A stretch of DNA of 64,000 bases from Allium sativum (taxonomy: Eukaryota; Streptophyta; Magnoliopsida; Asparagales; Amaryllidaceae): NCBI GenBank assembly GCA_030737875.1, contig CM060909.1, forward strand, positions 25,937,659 to 26,001,658, given 5' to 3'. The position numbers and the translations under genes were made by a program. The notes under the pieces were generated by a model. The model did not search any database. It was not told the origin of the DNA and saw only the letters and a program-made list of their open reading frames with translations. Positions 52,031-63,017 of the stretch are shown here, piece after piece; the stretch's first letter is position 1, and each line of letters opens with the position of its first letter.

Positions 52031-52609
52031 TAAGTTTCCTATCCCAAATGATTACTTTCATTTGTCATTTAACTTTGTATTTTACTTATGAGCAAACAAA
52101 TATTAATGTAAGTTCGAGTACTATTACAGTAAAAAAAACAAACCCTGTTCAGGCTTATGCATACGACAAGAGCTCATGGGAAGCACTTAAAACGCGCCCA
52201 ACCACTGCTTATATCTCGTCCTGCGGAAGGGAATGAAAGATCAAGGGGAGCACTTAAAGCACATCTAATTTCTGTTTATGTCTCATCCCATGGGAGGAAA
52301 CGAAAGCTTAAATGGGAGCACTTAAAAGAACGCAATGCATGCATAAAAGCACGACAAAGTTAGCAATAAATGGAAAGCTTTTATGGAAGCTGCTTAAAGA
52401 AATATGCAATGAAGAAATGATAAAATTCCAATTATCGCTTGGCTCAAATGGGATTGCTTAAAACCTTATTTCCTTTGTCTTAAATATTTCATAAATATTT
52501 CTCGTCAAATGCATTATATTAATACAGCTGAATATTTCTATGAAAGGTGTGGAACCTACCCTTGATAAAAGATATCCAACATATCCTTCAAAAGAAAAGG
52601 AAAATTAAT
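52031..52609 (+). other. Internal region of D between gag and the tandem arrays
   Basis: No domain. Contains three loosely repeated pieces around the word GGGAGCACTTAAA (52198, 52248, 52315), a diverged tandem repeat of roughly 60-70 bp. Confidence 0.4.
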
Positions 52610-53040
52610 AAAGCTTTCAGAAGAAAAGGCGAATCAATAAAGCTTTCAGAAGGAAGGGCAAATCAATAAAGCCTTCAGAAGGAAGAGCAAATCAATAAAG
52701 CCTTTGATAGAAAAGGCGAATTAATAAAGCCTTTGAGAGAAAAGGCGAAACAACAAAGCCTTTAGAAGAAAAATCACCATTAAACAAAGCTTCCGAGAAG
52801 AGAAGCAACACAAAGAAAGCTTCCAGAAAGAGAAGACACACCAAATAATGCTTCCAGAGAGAGAAGCCACACCAAATAAAGCTTCCAGAGAATGAAGCCA
52901 CAAAAAAACAAAGCTTCCAGAGAGAGAAGCCACACCAAATAAAGCTTCTATAAAGTGAAGCCACAACAAACAAAGCTTCCGAGAAGGGAAGCAACACAAA
53001 AAAGTTTCCCAGAGGAGAAGCAACAACAAATAAATCCCCC
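52610..53040 (+). repeat. Tandem array, about 31-bp units, in D
   Basis: About 14 units of 29-32 bp with consensus near AAAGCTTCCAGAGAGAGAAG followed by CCACACCAAAT. The first units are more diverged (AAAGCTTTCAGAAG). Purine-rich on the element strand. Confidence 0.85.
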
Positions 53041-53063
53041 AAGAAGAGAGGCCACCAAACTCA

Positions 53064-53247
53064 CATGCTTCTACAATGGAGCTACCCCCGGAGTATGGCT
53101 AAAATACTCTCATGCTTCTATAATGGAGCTGCCCTCGGAGTAGGGCTAAAATACTCTCATGCTTCTACAATGGAGCTACCCCCAGAGTAGGGCTAAAACA
53201 CTCTCACGCTTCTATAAGCTTCCCCTGAAGTAGGGCTAAAGTCTTCC
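53064..53247 (+). repeat. Tandem array, exact 47-bp period, in D
   Basis: Units start CATGCTTCTACAATGGAGCT at 53064, 53111 and 53158, and a shortened fourth at 53205. Each carries GGAGTAGGGCTAAAA. Confidence 0.9.
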
Positions 53248-53654
53248 ACTTTCAGCTAGTGAAGTTTCCCCTAAGTGGGGCTAGTTATTATAACATATGC
53301 ATCTTCCCATAAAGGAACCGGCGTTAGTCTCTTAGAGAGTAAACATTCATATGCATATCATATGGGTTAGGGATAAGACTAGACGTTAGATACTCAATGG
53401 CTAGAAAGAAGAATGACTAATTTGCTCATAATAGGATTAATTTATTCCGAAAGCAGTCCTTTATATATACACATCCGAAATTACTTCTCAGGATATTTAA
53501 GACTCTTTCAACCACATGTTTTCTCCGTACGATATTCCGAGAAACCCACACATAATTTATGTTTATTTAGTCACTTTCAATAATACTTGGATAGCTTAAT
53601 GTATTCACATAAATAGTCTTTGATGATTCTGGCATTACCTTGTGAATTCTGAAT

Positions 53655-54135
53655 AAGATAAAATTGTTTGAATGGATTTCTAATTTCTACTTACCCGAAT
53701 GTGAGTCTCGGGGTTTCTACTAATTTCAAATATGGATTTCTGTTATCTACTTACCCGAGTGTGAGTCTTTAGGTTTCTACTAATTTCATATGTGGATTTC
53801 TGATTTTTATTAACTTGAGTGTGAGTCTCGGAATTTCCATGTAAATTCTGATTTCTATTTACCCGAATGTGAGTCTCGGGATTATTGTACGAATTGCTGA
53901 TTTTCTACTTACCTAAGTATGAGTCTCGGGGTTCCCATGTAAATTTCTGATTCCAATTTATCCGAGTGTGAGTCTCGGAATTTTTGCATGAATTTCTTAT
54001 TTATATTTACCCAAGTGTTGAGTCTCGAGATTCCTATATGGATTGATGATTTTCAACTTACCCGAATATGAGTCTCAGGGTTTCCATATGATTTCTGATT
54101 TCTATTTATCCAAGTGTGAGTCTCGGGATTCTTAT
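53655..54135 (+). repeat. Tandem array, about 50-60-bp units, in D
   Basis: Nine units, each with TACCCGAGTGTGAGTCTCGG or a close variant, spaced about 60 bp in the first two and about 50 bp afterwards (GAGTCTC near 53703, 53763, 53823, 53873, 53922, 53971, 54020, 54070, 54119). Confidence 0.9.
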
Positions 54136-54953
54136 TACATTCAAGTTTCCAGATTTCTATGGCAAAAGTTCAAGTCTAAGCCTTGAACCTTTTTTCTTGT
54201 TGTTTCTAAAGGATTGCTTTTAAACCTACAAATATATTCAGGAAATTAACATTTAGATCTGCATTATTCTAATAACCAAATTTAGGTGTGAATTTTCTAT
54301 GCTCATTTTTCGAAAGAAATGTCTAAATCTCTTTTGTCGCATTCACATATGGAGTTCGGATATACTACCATTGCTCCAAGGAAAAGGCGTTTAATCTAGT
54401 ACCCAGGCTGGCTACTTGTGCCTCCCATTCGAGTCTTCCAACAAGCGTTATGATTTAGCGACATCCCACACAGGGTAGTCTTCTAAACTCATGACATATT
54501 TACATCTAACATTCATTAATCTAAATTTTAGTCAAAATAATGTTTAATACACTACGCTTACCACAAGTGAACCCCTAGTTTTCTATTGAAAATACCCAAG
54601 TATAAGAGTATAAATTTGCCATCTCACAGTCCCAGGGGTAAACACTTGTTAACTTGGCTCCCCATTCAATGTTAATAGAAAATTTCAAGTATTGAAACTA
54701 TAAAGTCTCCATGAATGGATATTTGAATCTGCACATTTTGTATAATTGAATTTATAAAAGTTCATATTTTTGAGTTTGTACTCAAGCTCTATTCACTGAG
54801 GAAAGTTTATGCTTTCCCTTGCATCAGTATTTTGAGTTAGATGAAACAAATGCCGAAATCTTTCTAATATTTCTTGAGTTACAGAAAATGGCACAGGAAC
54901 CACAAGATTTTGTCCTAAGGAACAAAGGCTTCTTTATACTGAGGGTAGCTATC
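54136..54953 (+). other. 3' untranslated internal region of D
   Basis: No coding or repeats recognised up to the second LTR. No strong polypurine tract is visible; the last bases before the LTR are GAGGGTAGCTATC. Confidence 0.4.
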
Positions 54954-56854
54954 TGTTAACACCAAAATTTGCATCAACCAGATATAAAGAAGCGGAAGCT
55001 CCAAAACCGAAAGAGTGGAGGGCTCGAGGCAGCGAAACCAAAACCAAGTGTAGGAAAGAGCCTTGGAAGAGGCTAAGGAGATACCGAAAGCAAGCTCTGA
55101 AAGCTAGGAAACCGATACCAAACAAAAGAAGTCTCGGGGACAACTTGTTCGTCACCAAAAGAAATTGGTTGAAAGCCGACAATGGTAGCAAAGAAGCTCA
55201 GGTTGCAATCGAACATAATTATCTAGTATCGCTAGGAAAACGATACTAAGGTTACAACAACATTAACGAAGAGGCGTTAGAGAATCAAGGCAGATACCGA
55301 AAGCTCAAGAATATCGGTCCAACATTGATAGTAGAAGAATAGCAGAAAATAAAGGTCTGGTATCAATACCAATGGTCGTTGAACAATTTAGCTTGGTATC
55401 GGCAGCAGGACAAGAAGACAAGCTAATGAAGACGACACCCAAAGAGCCAACATTGAAAGAGAAATATGATCAAGGCATGAGGCTGGCAACAAAAGAACGT
55501 TTCAGAAGCACGTAACCGACACCAGACCACCGAGACAGCTGATATCGAAAGTAAAAGGAAAAAGGAGCTAGTTTGAATGCTATCGGCATCAACAAAGGAG
55601 GTAAAACTTGGTACTGATATTAGAAAGATGGTGGCAAGGAAACACCGAAAGTAACAAGGGAGTAAGGAGCAATCGAGAGCAGCTATAGTACCACCACCAA
55701 GAGTAAACAATCTGGTTTCGATTCCAAAAGCACATATTTCAACACCAAAACCTAAGGCTATGAAAGGGAAGGCACAAAGCCAAGGTAGGAGAGAGCAAAG
55801 AGCTATTGATACCCATATGCTTTGTATCGGTTCCAACACTAAATATTCAGGGTGAAAGCATGAAGCTAAAACTGGATTCATCAGAGGAGATAAAGGGATA
55901 AAACAAGTAAAACAGGGCAAGGAGAAGCTATTGGTATCCACAGTCTTGGTACCGATACTAATGGGCAAGACCTACACTAGAACAAACATCGAAGGTAAAA
56001 CTGATTGGCAAAAGATGATAGTGATTGGAGGTAAAGCCAAACACATAAAGAAACGAAAGCAGCTCAACCAGCACAGAATTACATTCGACACTGACACCGA
56101 GGTGATCACATTTCGACATCGGAAGCCGAAAGCGATGGAAAGGAGAAAATCAAACCGGCACCCAAGCACATGCAAAGATTCGACACCAAAACCAAGAAGT
56201 ACGGAAGCATATCAAAACAATGATCCAGAAGCCGAAAGCCACCTAGGAGAGCCGATATCAAGAGGTTATAGCGCAACTGGGATTTTTACCTGAACGTTAC
56301 CATAAGAGGCCCATTTTGCCTATGAATAAGACCCCATGAGTCACATTTTAGGGGATGACTTCCTTATTCAACAACCTTTTTCTCAATTCTAAGAGAGGTA
56401 ATCCTAATTTGTAAATCAATTTTGGGATTTCCCATGTAACTTCCTCCATGAATAAAATCATCAAAGCCCTTAAAGTGGACGTTGGTTCAATCCGAACCAA
56501 ACTGCTATAAATCATTGTGTTCTTATTATTTCGCATATTATATTGTACTTTACTATTCTTCTGAATGTGATCTACTATGCTTTCGAATGGCCAAAATAAC
56601 CCTTCCTACACCATTTAGCTTTCCACTTGCACCGAGCTTACGAAACCCTTATCCCAAGGTAACTGTTGGTCCATAAGTCTCGTAAGCATGATACTCACTC
56701 CTCGAAGGAAGAGTAACTAATCTACGGGCTTAAGACCTTGATATCTATGAAACGGTGAACTAACTCAGGCTTTTAGGAACTAAATAATCCCTAAGTTCCC
56801 TTAGTTCCACATACATACCCCTATTTTTGGTGTTGACGAAAAATATCGTTAACA
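54954..56854 (+). repeat. Second LTR of element D (uninterrupted)
   Basis: 1901 bp, TGTTAACACC to ATCGTTAACA. Shows what the first LTR looked like before B inserted. TATA box changed to TATGAATA (56321-56328); AATAAA intact at 56451-56456. Many CCGATACCAAAAG-like words, mainly in its first 700 bp. Confidence 0.9.
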
Positions 56855-56863
56855 CACACACAC

Positions 56864-56905
<42 letters not shown>

Positions 56906-59900
56906 TTGAGTAAACTAATGAATGTCATATTAAATATATAAAAAATTTTATTGAATGGAATCATTTGAGTTGGAATCTTATCTACGAAGCTTACAATCAA
57001 GAATTAGATTGGAACAAACCGAAATTAAAAAAATTATGGTGAGTAAACTTACTCTCTAGTTTGTTTATAATTTGTTATAAAAGAATTTTTATTTATCATA
57101 CAATTTTGATATGTTTTTTGTTGGCTATTTGGAGGCATTGATGAATTATTATCAACAGTTACTATTATATATACATATATTAGTTATATTTAGGCTTGGT
57201 AGTTGGATATTCCCGCAATTTTAGCATATGGGACCCTATGCGCCCCGCATAATAGTAGATGACCTTCTATACCACGATATCCTAACTTGAAGCAAGATTG
57301 GTATTATTTATGTTGTCCAACATATGTAGATGTAGGAAAACAGGTTAGAGAGGTCAAACTGGATTCCTCAACAATTTAATTATTGTTTTCATATATAGTG
57401 TTATCCAATGTAAAAAATAACCTATGGTTGATTATTGGGTGTTTTGAATGTTTGAATAGTAGCGGCCCTAATATAATTGGTATTTAAATATTGTCAAAAC
57501 ATATTCGAATGAAAGGAAAAGAAATTGAGTTTGAAAAGGAAAATTATTTTTCGAAAATACAATTTGAATTTCGAATGGGCTAAGAAATATTAACTTATTT
57601 TTAGTAATAAAAACAAGTAGTGAATTTATAAACCACATTTATAAATGTAAGTGAAATAAATTATCATTGGCTAATTTGAAGGTTTAAATTCAAGAGTGAA
57701 TTTAAATAGTGGAATTGAAAATCGTTTCAAAAGGAAACGATGAAATTTATTCTGATGTCAGAATGTAAATTGAATTGAAATAAATCCATATGGATTTACA
57801 ATTTTAATTCGACTATGTCGAATTTATAAAATAAATTATTCTCGAAAAAGACATTTGAATTTTTAATTTAAAAATAAATATTTTAAGAAGTTGATATTTA
57901 TAGTATATAAAAATATGGATAATAGATTCTATGTTTATAGATATAAGTTTATAGTAACAAAATATTTTCGGATGTAAATAAAAAAATTGAGATTTAAAAG
58001 GGAAAATAGAAATATTTTTAATATATAAAACAAGGGAGTAAATTTATAAATGACATTTATAAACAAAGTGAAATAATTACCACTGGATAAATTAGAATTA
58101 TAAATTTAAGTATGAATTTAGAAAGGAACTAGAAATTGTTTCGAAAAGGGAATGACAAATTTTATTTCGAAATTTAAAATATAAACTGAATTGAGATAAG
58201 TCCAAGGGATTTATAATTGGAATTCAATTATATCGAATTTTAAAGAAGTTGAGTTGTAAATTAATTTATATCTACGTTATGGATTTTGAATGAAATAATC
58301 GGCGATTTAAGATAAACGAAAATATTAAGTTGGATTTGGAAAATTGGCTTATATATATTTAAAATATAATAATGAGGTTGGAATTTATTTAACAAATGAA
58401 GTTTAAAACGTTTATATTTAAATTAAATTAAACCAAACTCGCAACAGCGAGGTAGTTCGTATTTTGACGTTTCGAACTTTAATTGAGTATATAGAATTCA
58501 ATATAAGTCAGAATTCTTTGAAACAAGAATTGTTCGGACCTACTGAATAATAGTTTTCTAATGAAAGAGAAAAATCTGGATTTCATCTTATGGATTTTGA
58601 ATTATGTCAAAATCAAATTTCCAGATAAATAGCGGTATAAACGTTTATAAACTTTAACCATCAATTTAAAAAAGACAAGAATTTTCGGCAAATAAAACTG
58701 GAATTTCCATTAGTAAAATTCAAACTTGAGTTTTAAATTAAATATGAACTCAAATGGAGTAAATAGATTGATTTTTGAAAACAAAATCAGTTTTAATTAT
58801 TGAATGAAGTTAACTAATTATAAAATAATTAGTTAACGGAGTTTTTGGATCGAACTTAACTTTGGTTAAGAAAATTAGATTTGTGGATTTAAGTTTGAAA
58901 TCAAATATGAAACTAGAGTTAGGAATGGAATTCGACTTGTGTATAAGCGAATTAAAAATATATATTTGAACTTGATATGTTCAAACTAAAAGAGGACAAG
59001 GCAAAAGAGCTAATTAGAGAATAAGTTAGCAAATCGAGTTCAAAACGATTGGATTGTTTTTAAATAAGTTGGAATTGGATGAATATGTGTTAACAGGTAT
59101 GGAATGAAGCAATGGAAGGAATAAAAATTGCATGTTCGACAAAAAGGTATATATTTAATTCAACATGAGTTTTTATGAGCCTATTTGGCAAGCCGCTTGG
59201 CTTTTTGAATTTCTTTTTGAATGAAAAGGGCCTAGAGAGACGATTTGTAGTTGTACTGATTGAGTCGTACAAAGGAGACGCTGGCCAAATGTTCTAGTAA
59301 TTTAAGAAGATAGAAAATTTTAAGAAAAATTTGATAACTAGAAATCGATTTGTCGATTATATATAGAGAATTTGGAACAAAATTGGCTAATAAAATCTAA
59401 CATGTTGTAACAGACATTTTTCATTAAAAGTAGAAAAGCATGGACTATAATGCTATTGTTATAGTAAATGACTTCCAAAAAGGAAACGACTAAGATTTAA
59501 TATGAGATTTAAATATAGTTAGTTAAATGCAGTATTTTGGGTTGTTGTAATGATGTTTTACTTGACATTTGTTTTAACCCAAGTAAGTGTGATTTGGAAA
59601 CATTTTCAAAATAAAATGAGGAATATTTTCTAAGTATAGAAAATGAATGGGTTCGTAGGAAAAATAGTCGAATGGAAATATTTTCCCATCATAATAAGAG
59701 AATATTTCGAAGTATAGAAAATAGGAATTTGATTAGAATTTGGAAATGTTTTCCTAGTATCGTGAGAGGCCAAAGCATTTTAGAAAATATATCAATAAGA
59801 ATATTTGAGATGAATCGGGAAAATGATTTAATTAATGAAATATTAATTAAAGAGCTCGGTGATTGTTTGATGCAAATCATTAAATAGTATTTCCTTTTGG

Positions 59901-61337
59901 AAATAAGATATTTGGATGAATGTTTGTTTCTTCGACAGTTAAATAATCGACTATCGAAGTGTTAGCTAATTATATGTTATCGTAAGCAATATGGATAGAT
60001 CGATTGAATATATTATCTGAAACCACTCTGTATTGGCATAAGCGTTGCAAATCAGATTATTTTGAAGAAAATCAAAGATGAAGTAAAGTGAAAGGTATTT
60101 TCTGTTAATCCTAGGTAGAAATTACCTAAGATGGATTAATGGTGATAGTGCCTTCGGTTTCGTTCAGTTCTAGAACAAACTTGTATGAATGAATGTCTGA
60201 CAGAGTATTTCCAAATGATCATATGCATTGATTTCCTCATACGTACTTCTGTTTGGTGGCGGAGAAGACATCTTCTCTTAGCTTAACACCTAGAATTTTT
60301 TTATGGACGTCAATTAGTGGTTTGATGGATCTGACGATGTGGCATTCAAAGCAAATAAAGGTGTGATGTCCTTAAAGGTAATCGTAACCTCAAGCCTCGT
60401 CAACCGGTAAATGACAAAAATCGAGCAGGTAGCAAGGCTATGTAGGTCATTCCTGTTAGGGTGTATTGTCACCATCTAGAGAATATTCGTTTGTTTCATC
60501 TTCTGTTGCTTCTGTATACTTACGGGAATGGTTGTTGATCACAACCGTGGGTGACAATATATTCGATACACTCAAGTTGAATGAGTGGTCGGTCATGTGT
60601 GGTTGGGTTGCCAGATGTTCTTGTTGAACCCCAATGTATCCTCTCTAGAGTAAACTGATTGGGAGGTGGTCACATACCTTATCATAGTTGAGAATCCATT
60701 CTCCAATTAGCACCTATGGTTTTTGATTATATACTATATATATGGAGTGTGAGATGCAAGTGTTCCACTAGATTGTTATTTATTTGAATAGACAATATCA
60801 AATAGTTTTTATACAAAGAATGTTTTTGGTTATCGTCAGGCAAAAACCATCCATGTTTATGTGTGGATCGGTCTTATGATTATCTTTCCTTTAAAAGGGA
60901 TTTTTAAAGGTAAATCAAGTGGTTCGAGTTTACTCACATCAGTCTCATGACCGACCCGGAGTTTATTTGTTTTGTTTTATCATAAACTCTTGGGTGCTCA
61001 AATTTGTATGGGCAGTCAAGTAGTTTAGGTGTTTATGGGTAGCTTTGGAAAAGCTTGGAGCAGGAGGCTTCAGTGTTATATATCTAGAGTTTATTTCTTT
61101 ATGTTGTACATGTGATGTACCCTTATAGTGTATGTAAGTACAGGTACAGTTTTGTATTCCAATGGTAATTATATATATATTATTTTGTTCCGTTGTGATG
61201 TGGGATTTTGTGTTGTTATTTCTGTTCTTGTTCTATTTTTCTTCTTTACCCATAATGATTCATATTTCTGTGCAATTTGGGTTGGACACGTGGTGTATTT
61301 AGTCAACTCAAAGCGTACAGATTTGCGGGCCATTACA
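56855..61337 (+). repeat. 3' LTR of element A, second part
   Basis: Resumes at the CA/TA microsatellite (56855-56902) and aligns with 11553-18074 of the 5' LTR, lacking its MITE and retroposon. Ends CCATTACA before the duplication GTTGT. The antisense frame is best preserved here at 60141-60205, reading FVLELNETEGTITI before an early stop. Confidence 0.85.
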
Positions 61338-61432
61338 GTTGTGATGTATAATCAAATGTATGATTTAACAACTTCATGAACTATTATTTTTCTTCGTTCT
61401 TCTTTTTCTTTTATTAATCCTGATAACTATAT
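61338..61432 (+). other. LTR of H between elements A and E
   Basis: Short stretch of host LTR, beginning with the second copy of the A duplication GTTGT and ending with the first copy of the E duplication TATAT. Confidence 0.5.
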
Positions 61433-62461
61433 TGTTGACGGCAAAAAATGTCGTAAACACCAAAGATTCCTATAACTAGGAGTAGTTAATTTGGTCGCAA
61501 GACTAAGTAAGAGAAAGCGGTAAAAGACACGAGTATTTTTAGTGGTTCAGCCGTGGATTAGGCCTACGTCCATTTTGGAAGGATGTCGTACTTTTATTAA
61601 TCACTCAAGAGTTACAAGGTAGAGCCTCGCTCTTTACATCTCATTACATTTGCTTGTATGCTAGGTGATGTCATCATTCTCATGGATGATGTCATAATTG
61701 GTATATATTAAATAAATAAGGAAAAAGCAATTTTGTCCTTCTTCTTCCTCAAAGAGGAGATGTCATTAATGGAGCTCTAGCAAGGTCTCAAGTGAATAAA
61801 ATCCAATCTCCTTGAAGTGTAAGGCCATGGGCTATTTATAGGAGTGGGAGTAGGTAGGAGTAGGCAGGATTAGGTAGAATAGGGGACCACATGCAGGAAA
61901 TTCGAGCCAGGCACCCTCGCGCCTCAAAATTTCGAACCCGGGTCCGGGTTTGAAATTTCGAACCCAGATGCGGGCGCGAAATCTCGCTCCGCTGAGCTCG
62001 AGATCTCGAACCCAGCTGTAGGCATGAGATTTCACGCCTGCTGGGCTCAGGATCTCGAGCCCAGCTGTAGGTGCGAGATTTTGCACCCACTGGGCTCGAG
62101 ACCACGCACCCACTGGGTTCAAAATTTCAAACCCAGACGTGGTTTTGAAATTTCGAACCCAGGCATGGGTGCGGGAATTCGCACCCGGCTGGGTGCGAAT
62201 TCCGCGTCATGCCCGGGTAAGGTTCTTTCGAGGGGCGCGAGTGTCCCGGGACAGTGCGGTCGAGGCTTGTAACTCCTTCAGGGTCCAAGGCCTTGGATTG
62301 TCGACGTCTTCTGCATGCCGTGAGCCACATGCGATGTAATCCTTTCTCAATCCTGTTTCCTTCACTCCTGTGTGTTCCTTTTTGGCCTCAGCTTCACGAG
62401 GTACGTTGAGTTGAGCGTGTCTGATGCTCTCCTGGGAACCAGACCAAAAAGCCGGTTAACA
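61433..62461 (+). mobile_element. Element E: solo LTR
   Basis: 1029 bp from TGTTGACGGC to CCGGTTAACA, flanked by the perfect 5-bp duplication TATAT (61428-61432 and 62462-62466). No internal region is attached, so it arose by recombination between two LTRs. It carries TATTTATA at 61833-61840. The GC-rich half is listed separately. The TGTT...AACA ends recall D, but the inside does not align. Confidence 0.85.
61895..62225. repeat. GC-rich array of GAAATTTCGAACCCAG modules in solo LTR E
   Basis: About ten irregularly spaced variants of GARATYTCGAACCCAG, alternating with inverted forms (CTGGGTTCGAAATTTC type), with spacing of about 20-45 bp. Base composition is far more GC-rich than anything around it, and neighbouring modules could pair into hairpins. 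Confidence 0.65.
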
Positions 62462-62466
62462 TATAT

Positions 62467-62539
62467 GTATTTTTGATTTATTGAGTCGATATTTGTGGAT
62501 TTTTGCTGATTTGAATGATCAAAAATGCAGGTCGTTGCA
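62467..62539 (+). repeat. End of the 5' LTR of element H
   Basis: Ends GGTCGTTGCA immediately before a primer site, like the ends of the A and B LTRs. Confidence 0.7.
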
Positions 62540-62541
62540 GT

Positions 62542-62553
62542 TGGTATCAGAGC
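62542..62553 (+). other. Primer-binding site of element H
   Basis: TGGTATCAGAGC, a perfect tRNA-Met-type site. Confidence 0.9.
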
Positions 62554-63017
62554 GAGGTTTAGCGATAAACCTTAGCCCTATTTGGGGTTAACTCATTAGA
62601 GATAGGGTAGTAATATCCTAAAATGAGTTTAAGTGTATATGAGAGAGCGTACTTGTAATTTCGATATAAAAATGGTTTTGTATTGTGTTTGTCTATTCTG
62701 TTGAGTATTTATGAATTCTCATCGATGCTTGGGGCTCCAAGGCATCGTTAGGGATTTTTAAACACTTAAGTAGTACCAATTGACACAATTTCGTTTTGAA
62801 TTATATTTTATATATAAGGAATGATATTGACAGTTTATAAAATTGATTATATTGGTTGTTAGAAATGGAATTATTAAATTATCAACATTTATTGTTTGGG
62901 TAGTCAATGATTAAACTATTGACTATTGAATGATTTTAGAAAATTAAATATTAAAATTTAATTGATAATGAAATAAGGTGAATTTAAATATGAAATTGAG
63001 AATTTAAATTTGGGCAC
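62554..63017 (+). other. Start of the internal region of element H
   Basis: Aligns with the start of the internal region of A (shared AACTCATTAGAGATAGGG and GATATAAAAATKGTTTTRTA). No gag start is seen before a LINE interrupts it. Confidence 0.65.

Larger units (their letters stand above)
22979..56854 (+). mobile_element. Element D: gag-only Ty3/gypsy-type element (Tat/Ogre-like), host of B and C
   Basis: Starts TGTTAACAACAAAATTTGC and ends ATATCGTTAACA. The LTRs are 22979-36800 (interrupted by B) and 54954-56854, about 1.9 kb each once B is removed. The target is the CA/TA repeat of A; flanks CACAT and CACAC match at four of five bases. The primer site TGGCGCTAGAAGGAGGGC at 36805 is unlike the tRNA-Met site of the other elements. 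The internal region (about 4.4 kb without C) holds a broken gag and then three tandem arrays, with no pol. Arrays in the 3' untranslated region are characteristic of the Tat/Ogre lineage, so I infer that lineage. Confidence 0.75.
9888..61337 (+). mobile_element. Element A: giant-LTR, non-autonomous Ty3/gypsy-like element (nested, about 51 kb with insertions)
   Basis: Starts TGTAACAACCC and ends CCATTACA, flanked by the exact 5-bp duplication GTTGT (9883-9887 and 61338-61342). The 5' LTR is 9888-18074, the internal region 18075-21323 and the 3' LTR 21324-22978 plus 56855-61337, split by element D. The primer site at 18077 resembles the 3' end of initiator tRNA-Met. The polypurine tract at 21311-21323 follows a motif (GGGACGAAATTCTATTAAGG) typical of the end of a gypsy polyprotein. 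Net of nested insertions, the LTRs are about 6.1-6.3 kb and the internal region about 1.8 kb, with no gag, protease, RT or integrase visible. It must be mobilised in trans by an autonomous relative. Confidence 0.85.

Noticed and set aside
52692..53042. Two overlapping minus-strand frames with repeating SFIWCGFSLWK-like words
   Set aside because: Translation of the 31-bp tandem array in two frames; the repeat is in the DNA, not a protein repeat family.
53655..54135. Regularly spaced repeats resembling a CRISPR array
   Set aside because: The units are continuous degenerate tandem repeats with no unique spacers, inside a plant retrotransposon.
55423..55968. 181-residue minus-strand frame in the second LTR of D
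   Set aside because: Hydrophobic, no domain, and broken in the other LTR of the same element. It follows from the purine-rich CCGATACCAAAAG-type words on the plus strand.
55931..56293. 120-residue plus-strand frame in the second LTR of D
   Set aside because: Lys/Arg-rich by composition, overlaps the antisense frame, not kept in LTR1 (35900-36240), no domain.
61832..62339. Several overlapping 60-96-residue frames in the solo LTR
   Set aside because: Stops are rare because the block is GC-rich. Frames exist on both strands and match only the DNA modules.
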